NCBI RefSeq assembly: GCF_002943565.1
Contig: NZ_PJCH01000005.1
Span: forward strand, 682,001 to 746,000
Direction of reading: 5' to 3'
DNA length: 64,000 bases
Source: Hyphococcus luteus
GTDB taxonomy: Bacteria; Pseudomonadota; Alphaproteobacteria; Caulobacterales; Parvularculaceae
The notes beneath the pieces are model-generated. The model ran no database searches and was not told the DNA's origin. It saw nothing but the letters and a program-made list of their open reading frames with translations. Below are positions 57,536-64,000 of the stretch, one piece after another. The position numbers and the translations under genes were made by a program. Position 1 is the stretch's first letter. The number at the start of each line of letters is the position of its first letter.

Positions 57536-58762
57536 TCAGGCTTGCAGGGCGCGTTTTGCTTCGTCGTGGACGAACGCGTCTTCATAACTGCGCGCTTCAT
57601 TTGCCAACATGCCCTCGTCGAGGAGCGCCTGTTTCCAGTCTGCCGCGATGAGTTCGGCCATTTCCCGCGCCTGTTGTTTCGCTTCGTCGCGCGTCAGGTC
57701 GAAGAATTCGCAGGCGCCGAGCGCGATGTCGTATGAGGCGTCGAACGCACCGCCCTCGACGATCCCTGTTTCAAGCACGCGCTGGCGGGACGGCGACGGA
57801 TTGATGTCGAAGGCGGGCGACAGACGCCAGCGGTCGCCGCCGGCATAGAGGAAGCCGTGGTTCTGCAAGTGATCGTCCTTGTTCGAGACAAGGACCGTGA
57901 ACACGATCCGGCGCCAGAGTTCGTGGAGGTCGTCGATCGGTTTTGCGGAAATCTGGCGGATGACATCGCCGATGTCGGTGTAGAACGCGCCCTCCTCGCG
58001 CGACCAATCGAGGGCGGTGCGCGCGGATATATAGGGAATTCTGGTGGGGCCGCGGCGATCGAACCGTCTGATGAGCGCGATGGGACTGTCGCTCGCCCTG
58101 AGCTCCAGCCTTGCTTCGGGGACGCGCAGCCCGCAGCGCTTTGCGAGCCGGAGCGTTGCGATTTCGGCGCGCTCGATGGGTTTCGTATCCTGGACGGATG
58201 TGAATTTGGCGATCCAGAGATGGCCGTCGGCTTCGGTGATGTTGGCTTTCGGCCGCGCGCCGCCGAGCGAGCCGCCGGCGCCGGCGAGCCTGCGCGCTTC
58301 GGCTTCGGCGCCTTCCGGGTCGCGTTCGAAGCGGTGCGCGAGGGCGCGCAGCTCTTCGAGTTCGACGAGCCGCGGAATGGGCGGGTTGAGCGCCGACAGC
58401 GGTTCGAGATCTTCACCGAGAAAGCGCAGGGCGCCCTGACGGGTCCGATCGTCGGCGAGCACGAGATAGTCGAATTCGGTGAGGCCGCCGCCAAGCGCCT
58501 TGCGCATCAGGGCCCGGCCCCAGGCGTCGGGCGCGGCGTCGGCGAAACAGCCGGACAGGGCGGAGGTTTTGTCGTCGCGTCCCGAACTGAAGAAGCCGCC
58601 GGTCCGCAAGGGGAGTGCGGGCGAGAGCGCAAAGCGGTCGGGATCGGCCAGCCATTCGGGGGCGTATTCGAACTGCGAATGCTGGCGCCGCCCGTCGGTT
58701 TCGAAACGCAGGCGTCCGACAATGCGTTTGCTTTCGCCGAGTGCGACGATGGCTTCCGGCAT
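57536..58762 (-). CDS. hipA: HipA-family serine/threonine kinase toxin
   Basis: 408 aa, normal length. N-terminal couple_hipA region (about 1-110: GRLRFETDGRRQHSQFEYAPEWLADPDRFALSPALPL). Kinase part with AGAGGSLGGARPKANI (a Gly-rich loop), catalytic VSNKDDHLQNHGFLY (about 290) and metal-binding SPAFDINPS. HipA kinases phosphorylate tRNA synthetases or related targets and cause growth arrest. The ATG abuts the hipB stop. The gene ends right at the IS remnant. Confidence 0.92.
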   Translation of the reverse strand: MPEAIVALGESKRIVGRLRFETDGRRQHSQFEYAPEWLADPDRFALSPALPLRTGGFFSSGRDDKTSALSGCFADAAPDAWGRALMRKALGGGLTEFDYLVLADDRTRQGALRFLGEDLEPLSALNPPIPRLVELEELRALAHRFERDPEGAEAEARRLAGAGGSLGGARPKANITEADGHLWIAKFTSVQDTKPIERAEIATLRLAKRCGLRVPEARLELRASDSPIALIRRFDRRGPTRIPYISARTALDWSREEGAFYTDIGDVIRQISAKPIDDLHELWRRIVFTVLVSNKDDHLQNHGFLYAGGDRWRLSPAFDINPSPSRQRVLETGIVEGGAFDASYDIALGACEFFDLTRDEAKQQAREMAELIAADWKQALLDEGMLANEARSYEDAFVHDEAKRALQA

Positions 58763-59136
58763 CAGAATCCGACCCCGCCATCATCGTCCGCGTCGGTCCC
58801 GCGGGCCGGCGCGGCGGCCGGCCGGGAGCCGCGTTTGCGGTCGATGCGTCTCGGCAGCGCTTCTTTCTCCATCAGCAGGCCGGTGTCGTCCGAACCGGGA
58901 TCGAGGAATTCGGAGATCCGGCCGAGTTCGCCGAGGACGAGGCAGGCCATGGTCAGGGCTCCGATGCTGACCCCTTCATCGCCTTTTTCCAGCCTGATAA
59001 GGGTGCTTTCGGACACGCCGATCCGTTCGGCGAAATCCTTGAGGGCGATCCGCCGTTTCAGCCGGGCGGTCTTGAGGTTCGCGCCGAGCGATTTCAGCGC
59101 CCGCCGGGCGCTGGGAGATGCGATCTTAGCTGCCAT
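58762..59136 (-). CDS. hipB: HipB-like XRE antitoxin
   Basis: 124 aa. XRE HTH at about 15-70 (LGANLKTARLKRRIALKDFAERIGVSESTLIRLEKGDEGVS), then an acidic helix and a basic C-terminal tail rich in Arg and Ala. It should repress its own operon and neutralise HipA. The stop overlaps the hipA start by one base. A palindrome lies just upstream. Confidence 0.88.
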   Translation of the reverse strand: MAAKIASPSARRALKSLGANLKTARLKRRIALKDFAERIGVSESTLIRLEKGDEGVSIGALTMACLVLGELGRISEFLDPGSDDTGLLMEKEALPRRIDRKRGSRPAAAPARGTDADDDGGVGF

Positions 59137-59145
59137 ATTTGAAAG

Positions 59146-59173
59146 CCATATACCATTTAATTGTCATATATGG
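59146..59173. promoter_or_regulatory. Likely HipB operator
   Basis: CCATATA and TATATGG arms separated by 14 bases start ten bases upstream of the hipB ATG in an AT-rich stretch. Placement fits autorepression by HipB. Confidence 0.6.
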
Positions 59174-59327
59174 AAATTAGTGTTTCAGAAGACTTAATGC
59201 AAGGCGCCGCCGCCGGAGGTGCCCGACCGGGCCGGCCTCAGCGAAAATCTCGGCTATTCCCTAATCCCGAGCCTTTTCAAGGCCTTGCCATCAGGTCTCG
59301 GGCGGCAGTGAATTATTCATTGAAAAG

Positions 59328-59355
59328 TGTCAGAAACTACACTACGTTTCTGACA
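59328..59355. promoter_or_regulatory. Likely AbiEi operator
   Basis: A perfect inverted repeat, TGTCAGAAAC and GTTTCTGACA with an 8-base spacer, ends 14 bases before the abiEi start codon. AbiEi antitoxins are known to repress their own operons by binding inverted repeats. Confidence 0.75.
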
Positions 59356-59369
59356 ATTGGAGACCTGAG

Positions 59370-59957
59370 ATGAAAACCACCGAAGCCATTCTTCGATACG
59401 CCGAAGGCCTGCCGGAAGGCGCGCCGATTGCGGCAAAGGCGCTCCTGCATCTTGGCGAGCGTGCGAATGTCGATCAGGCGTTGTCGCGGCTCGTGAAACG
59501 CGGCGTGCTGATCCGCGCGGGACGCGGCGTCTATACCCGTCCTGTCGTTTCGCGCTTCGGCAAGCGTGCGCCGACGCCTGAGAAGTTCGTGGAACAGCTT
59601 TCCGCGCACACTGGCGAGGCGGTGGCGCCGAGTGGCGCAGCGGCGGCGAACATGCTGGGGCTGACAACTCAGAACCCGGCATCCATGGTGTATCTCACAT
59701 CCGGCCGCACCCGGTCGCTGGCGCTTGGCCGGCAGAAGGTCGAGCTTCGTCATGCTCCGGCGTGGCTGCTTCAGCGGCCGATGGCGCGTTCCGGTCAAGC
59801 GGTGCGCGCGCTCGCATGGATGGGACGGGAACATGCGCCGGAGACCGCGCGCCGGCTCGGCGCGGCGTTGAACGAGAAAGAAAAGCAGGAACTCCTGTCC
59901 ATGCGCCCGCTTGTGCCCGGATGGATGGCGAAGGAGATCAGCGTCCTTGCCGTCTGA
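59370..59957 (+). CDS. abiEi: AbiEi-type antitoxin (DUF6088-like)
   Basis: 195 aa. N-terminal winged helix (LPEGAPIAAKALLHLGERANVDQALSRLVKRGVLIRAGRGVYTRP), then the C-terminal domain with HTGEAVAPSGAAAANMLGLTTQNPASMVYLTSGRTRSL. This is the DUF6088/AbiEi layout: a transcriptional autorepressor and type IV antitoxin. GGAG lies eight bases before the ATG. The following toxin gene overlaps its end. Confidence 0.85.
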   Translation: MKTTEAILRYAEGLPEGAPIAAKALLHLGERANVDQALSRLVKRGVLIRAGRGVYTRPVVSRFGKRAPTPEKFVEQLSAHTGEAVAPSGAAAANMLGLTTQNPASMVYLTSGRTRSLALGRQKVELRHAPAWLLQRPMARSGQAVRALAWMGREHAPETARRLGAALNEKEKQELLSMRPLVPGWMAKEISVLAV

Positions 59958-60978
59958 CGAACAGCTTCAGGCATTTCTGTCATTGGCCGACGCGGAGCGC
60001 GCCGAAGCGCTGGCGGTCGCGGCTGACATCACCGGGCGGCCCGCGCATCTTCTCGAAAAGGATGTGTGGGTCGTCTGGACACTGAATAAATTGTTTTCAG
60101 CGCCGTTCGGCGGCGACCTGGTCTTCAAGGGCGGGACATCGCTCTCGAAGGCGTATGATGTCATCAGCCGGTTTTCCGAAGACATCGATCTGACTTACGA
60201 CATCACCGCCTTTATTCCCGATCTAGCGACGAAAGAATCTGGCGGCATCCCGCCCAGCCGCTCCCAGGCAGCCAAATGGACGAATAAAGTCCGGGAGGAG
60301 CTTCCGGCATGGGTGAGCGGGACCGCCATGTCAGCGATAGAGGCTGCGCTGAAGGCAGATGGATTGACGGCTAATCTGACCGCTGAAGGTGAAAAGCTGA
60401 CCATTGCATTTGCGCCTGCGGCCACGGGCAGCGGCTATGTCAAACCCGAAGTCGTTGCCGAGTTCGGAGCGCGCTCGACGGGAGAACCTGCAACCGCGGT
60501 TGAGATTTCCTGCGACGCAGCGCCAGCCCTTCCGATGCTGACATTTCCAACCGCGTCTGTCCGCGCCATGGCCCCTGAACGGACGTTCTGGGAAAAAGCC
60601 ACGGCCGTTCATGTTTTCTGCGAAGGCGGACGGCATCGCGGGCGTCCGGCTTTCGCCCGGCACTGGCACGATCTGACGCGGCTCAAACGAAAAGGCGTTG
60701 CCGAGAAGGCGATCGCCGATAAAGCGCTGGCTTCCGCCGTCGCAACGCACAAATCCCTCTTCTTTCGCGAGAAGAAAGCCGACGACGCAGAGATCGACTA
60801 TGCGGCGGCTGTGCAGGGCAAACTGAACCTCGTGCCGACGGGCGACCGCCTCGAAGAATTGCGCAAAGATTATGAAGCGATGATCGCTGATGGCCTGCTG
60901 TTTGACGATGCAGATGGCTTTGATGCGCTGATGGCGGAGATCGGCGAACTTCAGGAGCGCGTAAATAGGAAGGCGTAG
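59947..60978 (+). CDS. abiEii: AbiEii-type nucleotidyltransferase toxin
   Basis: 343 aa from a TTG start with AAGGAG correctly spaced, overlapping the antitoxin by 11 bases. The nucleotidyltransferase fold shows FKGGTSLSKAYDVISRFSEDIDLTYDIT (GGTS plus the SEDIDL metal site) and later VEISCDAAPALP and TFWEKATAVHVF. AbiEii-like toxins transfer nucleotides (for some members, to tRNA 3-prime ends) and can abort phage infection. With AbiEi it forms a complete type IV module. Confidence 0.88.
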   Translation: MPSDEQLQAFLSLADAERAEALAVAADITGRPAHLLEKDVWVVWTLNKLFSAPFGGDLVFKGGTSLSKAYDVISRFSEDIDLTYDITAFIPDLATKESGGIPPSRSQAAKWTNKVREELPAWVSGTAMSAIEAALKADGLTANLTAEGEKLTIAFAPAATGSGYVKPEVVAEFGARSTGEPATAVEISCDAAPALPMLTFPTASVRAMAPERTFWEKATAVHVFCEGGRHRGRPAFARHWHDLTRLKRKGVAEKAIADKALASAVATHKSLFFREKKADDAEIDYAAAVQGKLNLVPTGDRLEELRKDYEAMIADGLLFDDADGFDALMAEIGELQERVNRKA

Positions 60979-61036
60979 TAGCGGCGAGCGCTAGCGCGGA
61001 CGCTCGCACGGGTCTGCTCCCGTTTCGTGTCGATGC

Positions 61037-61882
61037 TCAGGCGCAATGCGGGCCCGCTGGCGCGAGATCCGAGCCCAGCAATTCTTTCCGAAACCCGCCG
61101 TCGCGGAGGCCCTGTCCTTTCTTCACGAGATAGTGGATCGCGTGTTTCATCGAAGAGCCGCCCCAGTCCTCCTCTACACGCTTTGAGCCATAAAGCACGA
61201 TGGCGATTTCCTTGTGGCTCATGCCCTGCTCCAGACCGTCGAGTGTGATCACGCAGTTGCGAAGGACTTCCGTGGTCTTGGTCCAGACCGGTCCCGGCGG
61301 GTGCGGCCCGTCGCCATAGATGTCGAAGGCCGCTTTCTGGAGTTTCACGCGATGGTCGTAGCCGTCGACATCCGAGATCGTGAGCCGCATTTTCACGGGC
61401 TCCAGCCCGAGCAATGAAATCCCCGTACAACAAAGCTGAACGACAACGCCGTTGCGTCGGACCAGCAAATATTCGCGGCCCATCATGTCCGTGATGTGGG
61501 TAATGTCGCAAATCGGAATGGACCGATCCCAGAGTTCGCAACGCTGATCGAGCGCGCGCGGCCTGCAATTGACCTCGACCTGATGCGGAAAGGCCAGACG
61601 ATTCCAGACCGCGTCCGCATGATAGGCGTCGCGTTCCGGGTCGGGCATGAATATGAGCCCCCAACGCTCGGAAAGCGTCTGGTCGGTGCGCGGCCGCAAG
61701 AGCCGGACATCGACGCAGGGCGCGGTCTTTTCCGAGATGTCCTCAGCATTCACGCAGGCCGCGTCGCGCCGGAATTCTTCATTTCGCCGAAGAAACTCCC
61801 ACGCCCAGCGGTCCGGGGAAAGCGGGCTCAGATAATCATAAGCTTCAAGTATCTCTGCGGAATCGAGGTCTGAACGGGTCAT
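61037..61882 (-). CDS. FseA-like ICE regulator (DUF6499 + DUF2285), copy 3
   Basis: 281 aa, starting at an ATG with AAGGAGG upstream. It has the same two domains as copies 1 and 2 (YDYLSPLSPDRWAWEFLRRN; KTTEVLRNCVITLDGLEQGMSHKEIAIVLYG; MKHAIHYLVKKGQGLRDGGF) but is more diverged, and it lacks their shared upstream blocks. It is divergent from trbB, 273 bases away, which would suit direct control of the transfer operon. Both domains are joined in one frame without frameshifting. Confidence 0.8.
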   Translation of the reverse strand: MTRSDLDSAEILEAYDYLSPLSPDRWAWEFLRRNEEFRRDAACVNAEDISEKTAPCVDVRLLRPRTDQTLSERWGLIFMPDPERDAYHADAVWNRLAFPHQVEVNCRPRALDQRCELWDRSIPICDITHITDMMGREYLLVRRNGVVVQLCCTGISLLGLEPVKMRLTISDVDGYDHRVKLQKAAFDIYGDGPHPPGPVWTKTTEVLRNCVITLDGLEQGMSHKEIAIVLYGSKRVEEDWGGSSMKHAIHYLVKKGQGLRDGGFRKELLGSDLAPAGPHCA

Positions 61883-62155
61883 ATTCCGCCTCCTTCCCAT
61901 GGGGTTGAGGCAAGAATGGCGCCAGCCGCTCAGCCGTCTTTATTTGCCGCCAGCGCGACCGGAAAATGCTCGACAACGCTTTATTTGCGCTGCACTGGCC
62001 CGTTTACCGGTTTCTTCATAAGCGCCGCTCGGCTGCGTCGTATCTGCGGTTATCAAGCGTTCCCGAACATTGCCGAAAATGGTCCGCGCTCCAACTCCCT
62101 AACGCGTCTCAAACCCGAGATGATCTGCATCGAGACGATGAAAGGGAGCGGTGAC

Positions 62156-63151
62156 ATGCCGGCGAACACGCAAAAGCAGGAAACGGACGAACGCCACATC
62201 ACGATGTTACGTACAGCGTTCTCGTCCGTCATCCGCGATGCGCTCGCCGATCCCGACACGATCGAAATCATGGCCAATCCCGATGGATCGGTCTGGATCG
62301 AAAAGGCCGGGCGCGGCGTCGTCGCTTCCGATCATCGTCTTGAGCCCTCCGACCGGGAGCGAGTTATTCGCCTGGTCTCCTCCGGGGCGGGAGAAGCCGT
62401 CGGCCGTCATTCCCCTATCGTCTCCGCAGAACTCCCCGGCGGCGGCGAGCGGTTCGAAGGGCTTCTCCCGCCCATTTCTTCGGCGCCCTGCTTTTCGATC
62501 CGCAAAGCGGCCGCGACGGTTTTCAGCCTTGATGACTATGTCGAACAGGGCGCGCTCAAGCCGTCGCTGGCGGGCGCATTGCGCGACGCGATTGGCTGTC
62601 ACCGTAACATTCTGATCGCCGGCGGCACGTCGTCGGGCAAAACCACGTTCACGAACGCGCTGCTCGCCGAGCCGGCCTTTCGCGACGAGCGGATCGTCAT
62701 TCTCGAAGATACGCGCGAACTGAAATGCGCCGCGCGCAATGTCGTACAGTTACGCACGTTGAGAGACCATGTCTCGCTCAAGCAGCTTGTGCGCTCGACC
62801 ATGCGCTTGCGTCCCGACCGTATCGTGGTCGGGGAGGTGCGCGGGCCCGAGGCGCTCGACCTACTGAAGGCGTGGAACACCGGCCATCCGGGCGGCATCA
62901 CGACCTTGCATGCGAATTCCGCGCGCGGCGCGCTTGCCCGGCTTGAACAATTGACGCTGGAAGCGGCGCGCCAGGCGCCCGTCGCCCTGATCGCGGACGC
63001 CATCGACGTGGTTGTCTTCATGAACCGGTCCGGCGGCAAGCGCCGCGTCGAGGAAGCGCTGCGCGTCACCGGACTCGATGGCGGCGGCTATGCGACCGCG
63101 CCGCTCATTTCCCCCGCTCTTTCCATCGTGAACCAAGGAGACGCGTCATGA
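62156..63151 (+). CDS. trbB: TrbB conjugal transfer ATPase (VirB11 family)
   Basis: 331 aa. Walker A GGTSSGKT (156-163), Asp-box ILEDTRELKC, Walker B region RPDRIVVGEVRGPEALDLLKAWNTGHPGG and the His box TTLHANSARGALARLEQL identify a VirB11/TrbB hexameric ATPase, which powers pilus assembly and DNA transfer at the inner membrane. The start has AAAGGGAG upstream; the frame extends to 61916 but without start signals. trbC overlaps its end by four bases. Confidence 0.95.
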   Translation: MPANTQKQETDERHITMLRTAFSSVIRDALADPDTIEIMANPDGSVWIEKAGRGVVASDHRLEPSDRERVIRLVSSGAGEAVGRHSPIVSAELPGGGERFEGLLPPISSAPCFSIRKAAATVFSLDDYVEQGALKPSLAGALRDAIGCHRNILIAGGTSSGKTTFTNALLAEPAFRDERIVILEDTRELKCAARNVVQLRTLRDHVSLKQLVRSTMRLRPDRIVVGEVRGPEALDLLKAWNTGHPGGITTLHANSARGALARLEQLTLEAARQAPVALIADAIDVVVFMNRSGGKRRVEEALRVTGLDGGGYATAPLISPALSIVNQGDAS

Positions 63152-63483
63152 CGCTCTATTCAAATATAAAGGCTCTGAACCGGACAGTGCAGGCAGCGGC
63201 CTGCATCGCGGCCCTGACGATCATCGCCGGTCCCGCGCATGCGGCCGGCACCGGCATGCCCTGGGAAGGCCCCCTCGATCAGATCCTTCAGTCCATCGAA
63301 GGCCCGGTCGCGCGCATCGTCGCCGTCATTATCATCACCCTCACCGGTCTGACGCTGGCCTTCGGCGAAACGTCCGGCGGCTTCCGCAAGCTCATCCAGA
63401 TCGTCTTTGGCCTCTCCATCGCCTTCGCGGCGACGAGCTTCTTTCTCACCTTCTTCTCCTTCGGCGGCGGCGCGCTCGTCTGA
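63148..63483 (+). CDS. trbC: TrbC conjugal pilin precursor (VirB2 family)
   Basis: 111 aa. A long signal peptide ends at PAHA (about residue 31). The mature part has two membrane helices (VARIVAVIIITLTGLTLAFGE; IVFGLSIAFAATSFFLTFFSF) separated by a short polar loop, the VirB2/TrbC build. It forms the transfer pilus after processing, possibly by the TraF-like peptidase at 191-694. ATGA overlap with trbB. Confidence 0.92.
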   Translation: MTLYSNIKALNRTVQAAACIAALTIIAGPAHAAGTGMPWEGPLDQILQSIEGPVARIVAVIIITLTGLTLAFGETSGGFRKLIQIVFGLSIAFAATSFFLTFFSFGGGALV

Positions 63484-63737
63484 TGACTGAGGGTTACGAA
63501 ATCCCGCTCCATCGCTCACTCGCCGAGCCGATCCTGATGGCGGGCGCGCCGAGGGGCGCCGCCATCGCCATCGGGACGCTGGCCGCCGCCCTGGCGCTGG
63601 GCCTGCGGCTCTGGATACCGGGCCTCGCGCTTTGGGCGCTCGGCCACAGCGCCGCCGTCTTCATCGCGCGAAACGATCCGGATTTCATGGGCGTGGCTGC
63701 GCGCTCCACCCGACACCGGGAGCATCTGTCATGCTGA
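63483..63737 (+). CDS. trbD: TrbD conjugal transfer protein (VirB3 family)
   Basis: 84 aa. It begins YEIPLHRSLAEPILMAGAPRG, the VirB3/TrbD signature, and has two adjacent membrane helices (about 25-60). It ends FMGVAARSTRHREHLSC. VirB3-type proteins anchor the VirB4/TrbE ATPase to the inner membrane complex. The start overlaps the trbC stop and the end overlaps trbE by seven bases. Confidence 0.92.
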   Translation: MTEGYEIPLHRSLAEPILMAGAPRGAAIAIGTLAAALALGLRLWIPGLALWALGHSAAVFIARNDPDFMGVAARSTRHREHLSC

Positions 63738-64000
63738 ACCTCAGGGAATATTCGCAAACGCCGCGTCTTCTCGCCGACTATCTGCCCTGGGCGTGTCTTC
63801 CGGCGCCGGGCGTCGTCCTCAACAAGGACGGCTCGTTCCAGACGACGTTCCGCTACCGCGGGCCGGACCTTGAGAGCTCGACCGAAGCCGAACTCGTCGC
63901 CGTCATGGCGCGCGTCAACAATGTCTTACGCCGGTTCGGGTCAGGCTGGGCTCTATTCTTCGAGGCGCAGCGCGAAGAAGCCGGCGATTACCCCGTCAGC
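63731..64000 (+). CDS. trbE: TrbE conjugal transfer ATPase (VirB4 family), partial
   Basis: The first 90 codons are present; the gene runs off the right edge. MLNLREYSQTPRLLADYLPW and GVVLNKDGSFQTTFRYRGPDLES match the TrbE N-terminus. Full-length members are about 800 aa, with Walker motifs beyond this window. VirB4-type ATPases drive assembly of the mating channel. Next in the trb operon after trbD. Confidence 0.92.
   Translation, partial: MLNLREYSQTPRLLADYLPWACLPAPGVVLNKDGSFQTTFRYRGPDLESSTEAELVAVMARVNNVLRRFGSGWALFFEAQREEAGDYPVS

Overview
The window is GC-rich alphaproteobacterial DNA and looks like part of a large integrative conjugative element or conjugative plasmid. The right edge carries the start of a trb mating-pair operon (trbB-trbC-trbD-trbE). 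The left part carries a TraF-like S26 peptidase, a DUF736 gene, a large ParB-type protein and an ArdA-like antirestriction protein. Three DUF6499-DUF2285 proteins, the family of the ICE activator FseA, are scattered through it. A genus cannot be assigned, and no tRNA, rRNA or CRISPR array was seen.

Layout. 1-2.7 kb: transfer and maintenance genes (traF, HTH, DUF736) and a YnfA-like gene. 2.8-12 kb: one long, tightly overlapping minus-strand operon of unrecognised secreted, lipoprotein and membrane proteins, preceded at 12-15 kb by two small secreted proteins and a CadC-like regulator. 15-18 kb: ParB, ArdA and companions. 18.5-24 kb: cell-envelope accessory genes, a complete IS3-family element with a 4-bp target duplication, and a tandemly duplicated unit of promoter, secreted protein and small peptide. 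24-27 kb: two FseA-like regulators and small genes.

The centre (27.7-54.6 kb) holds two complete, paralogous lasso-peptide loci side by side. Each has a plus-strand TPR/LicD-like nucleotidyltransferase gene, a 44-45 aa precursor (A), a hairpin, a fused RRE-protease (B) and an asparagine-synthetase-like cyclase (C). Facing these on the minus strand is a sigma factor, FecR, STN-type TonB receptor and S9 isopeptidase operon. Predicted cores are GDIYPGVESLDPNSRIN and GEPGDDAEFTGEGNTKPLA, each with Gly1 and Glu8 placed for an 8-residue macrolactam. The second locus also has an ABC exporter. The inferred logic is: make the lasso, export it, re-import it through the TonB receptor, linearise it with the isopeptidase, and let the receptor signal through FecR and sigma. 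The paired TPR-LicD protein is the least explained component and suggests an unstudied tailoring step.

54.7-61 kb is a stability island: RES/Xre-type, HipBA and AbiE toxin-antitoxin modules in a row, two of them with visible operator palindromes. A third FseA-like gene and then the trb operon follow to the right edge.
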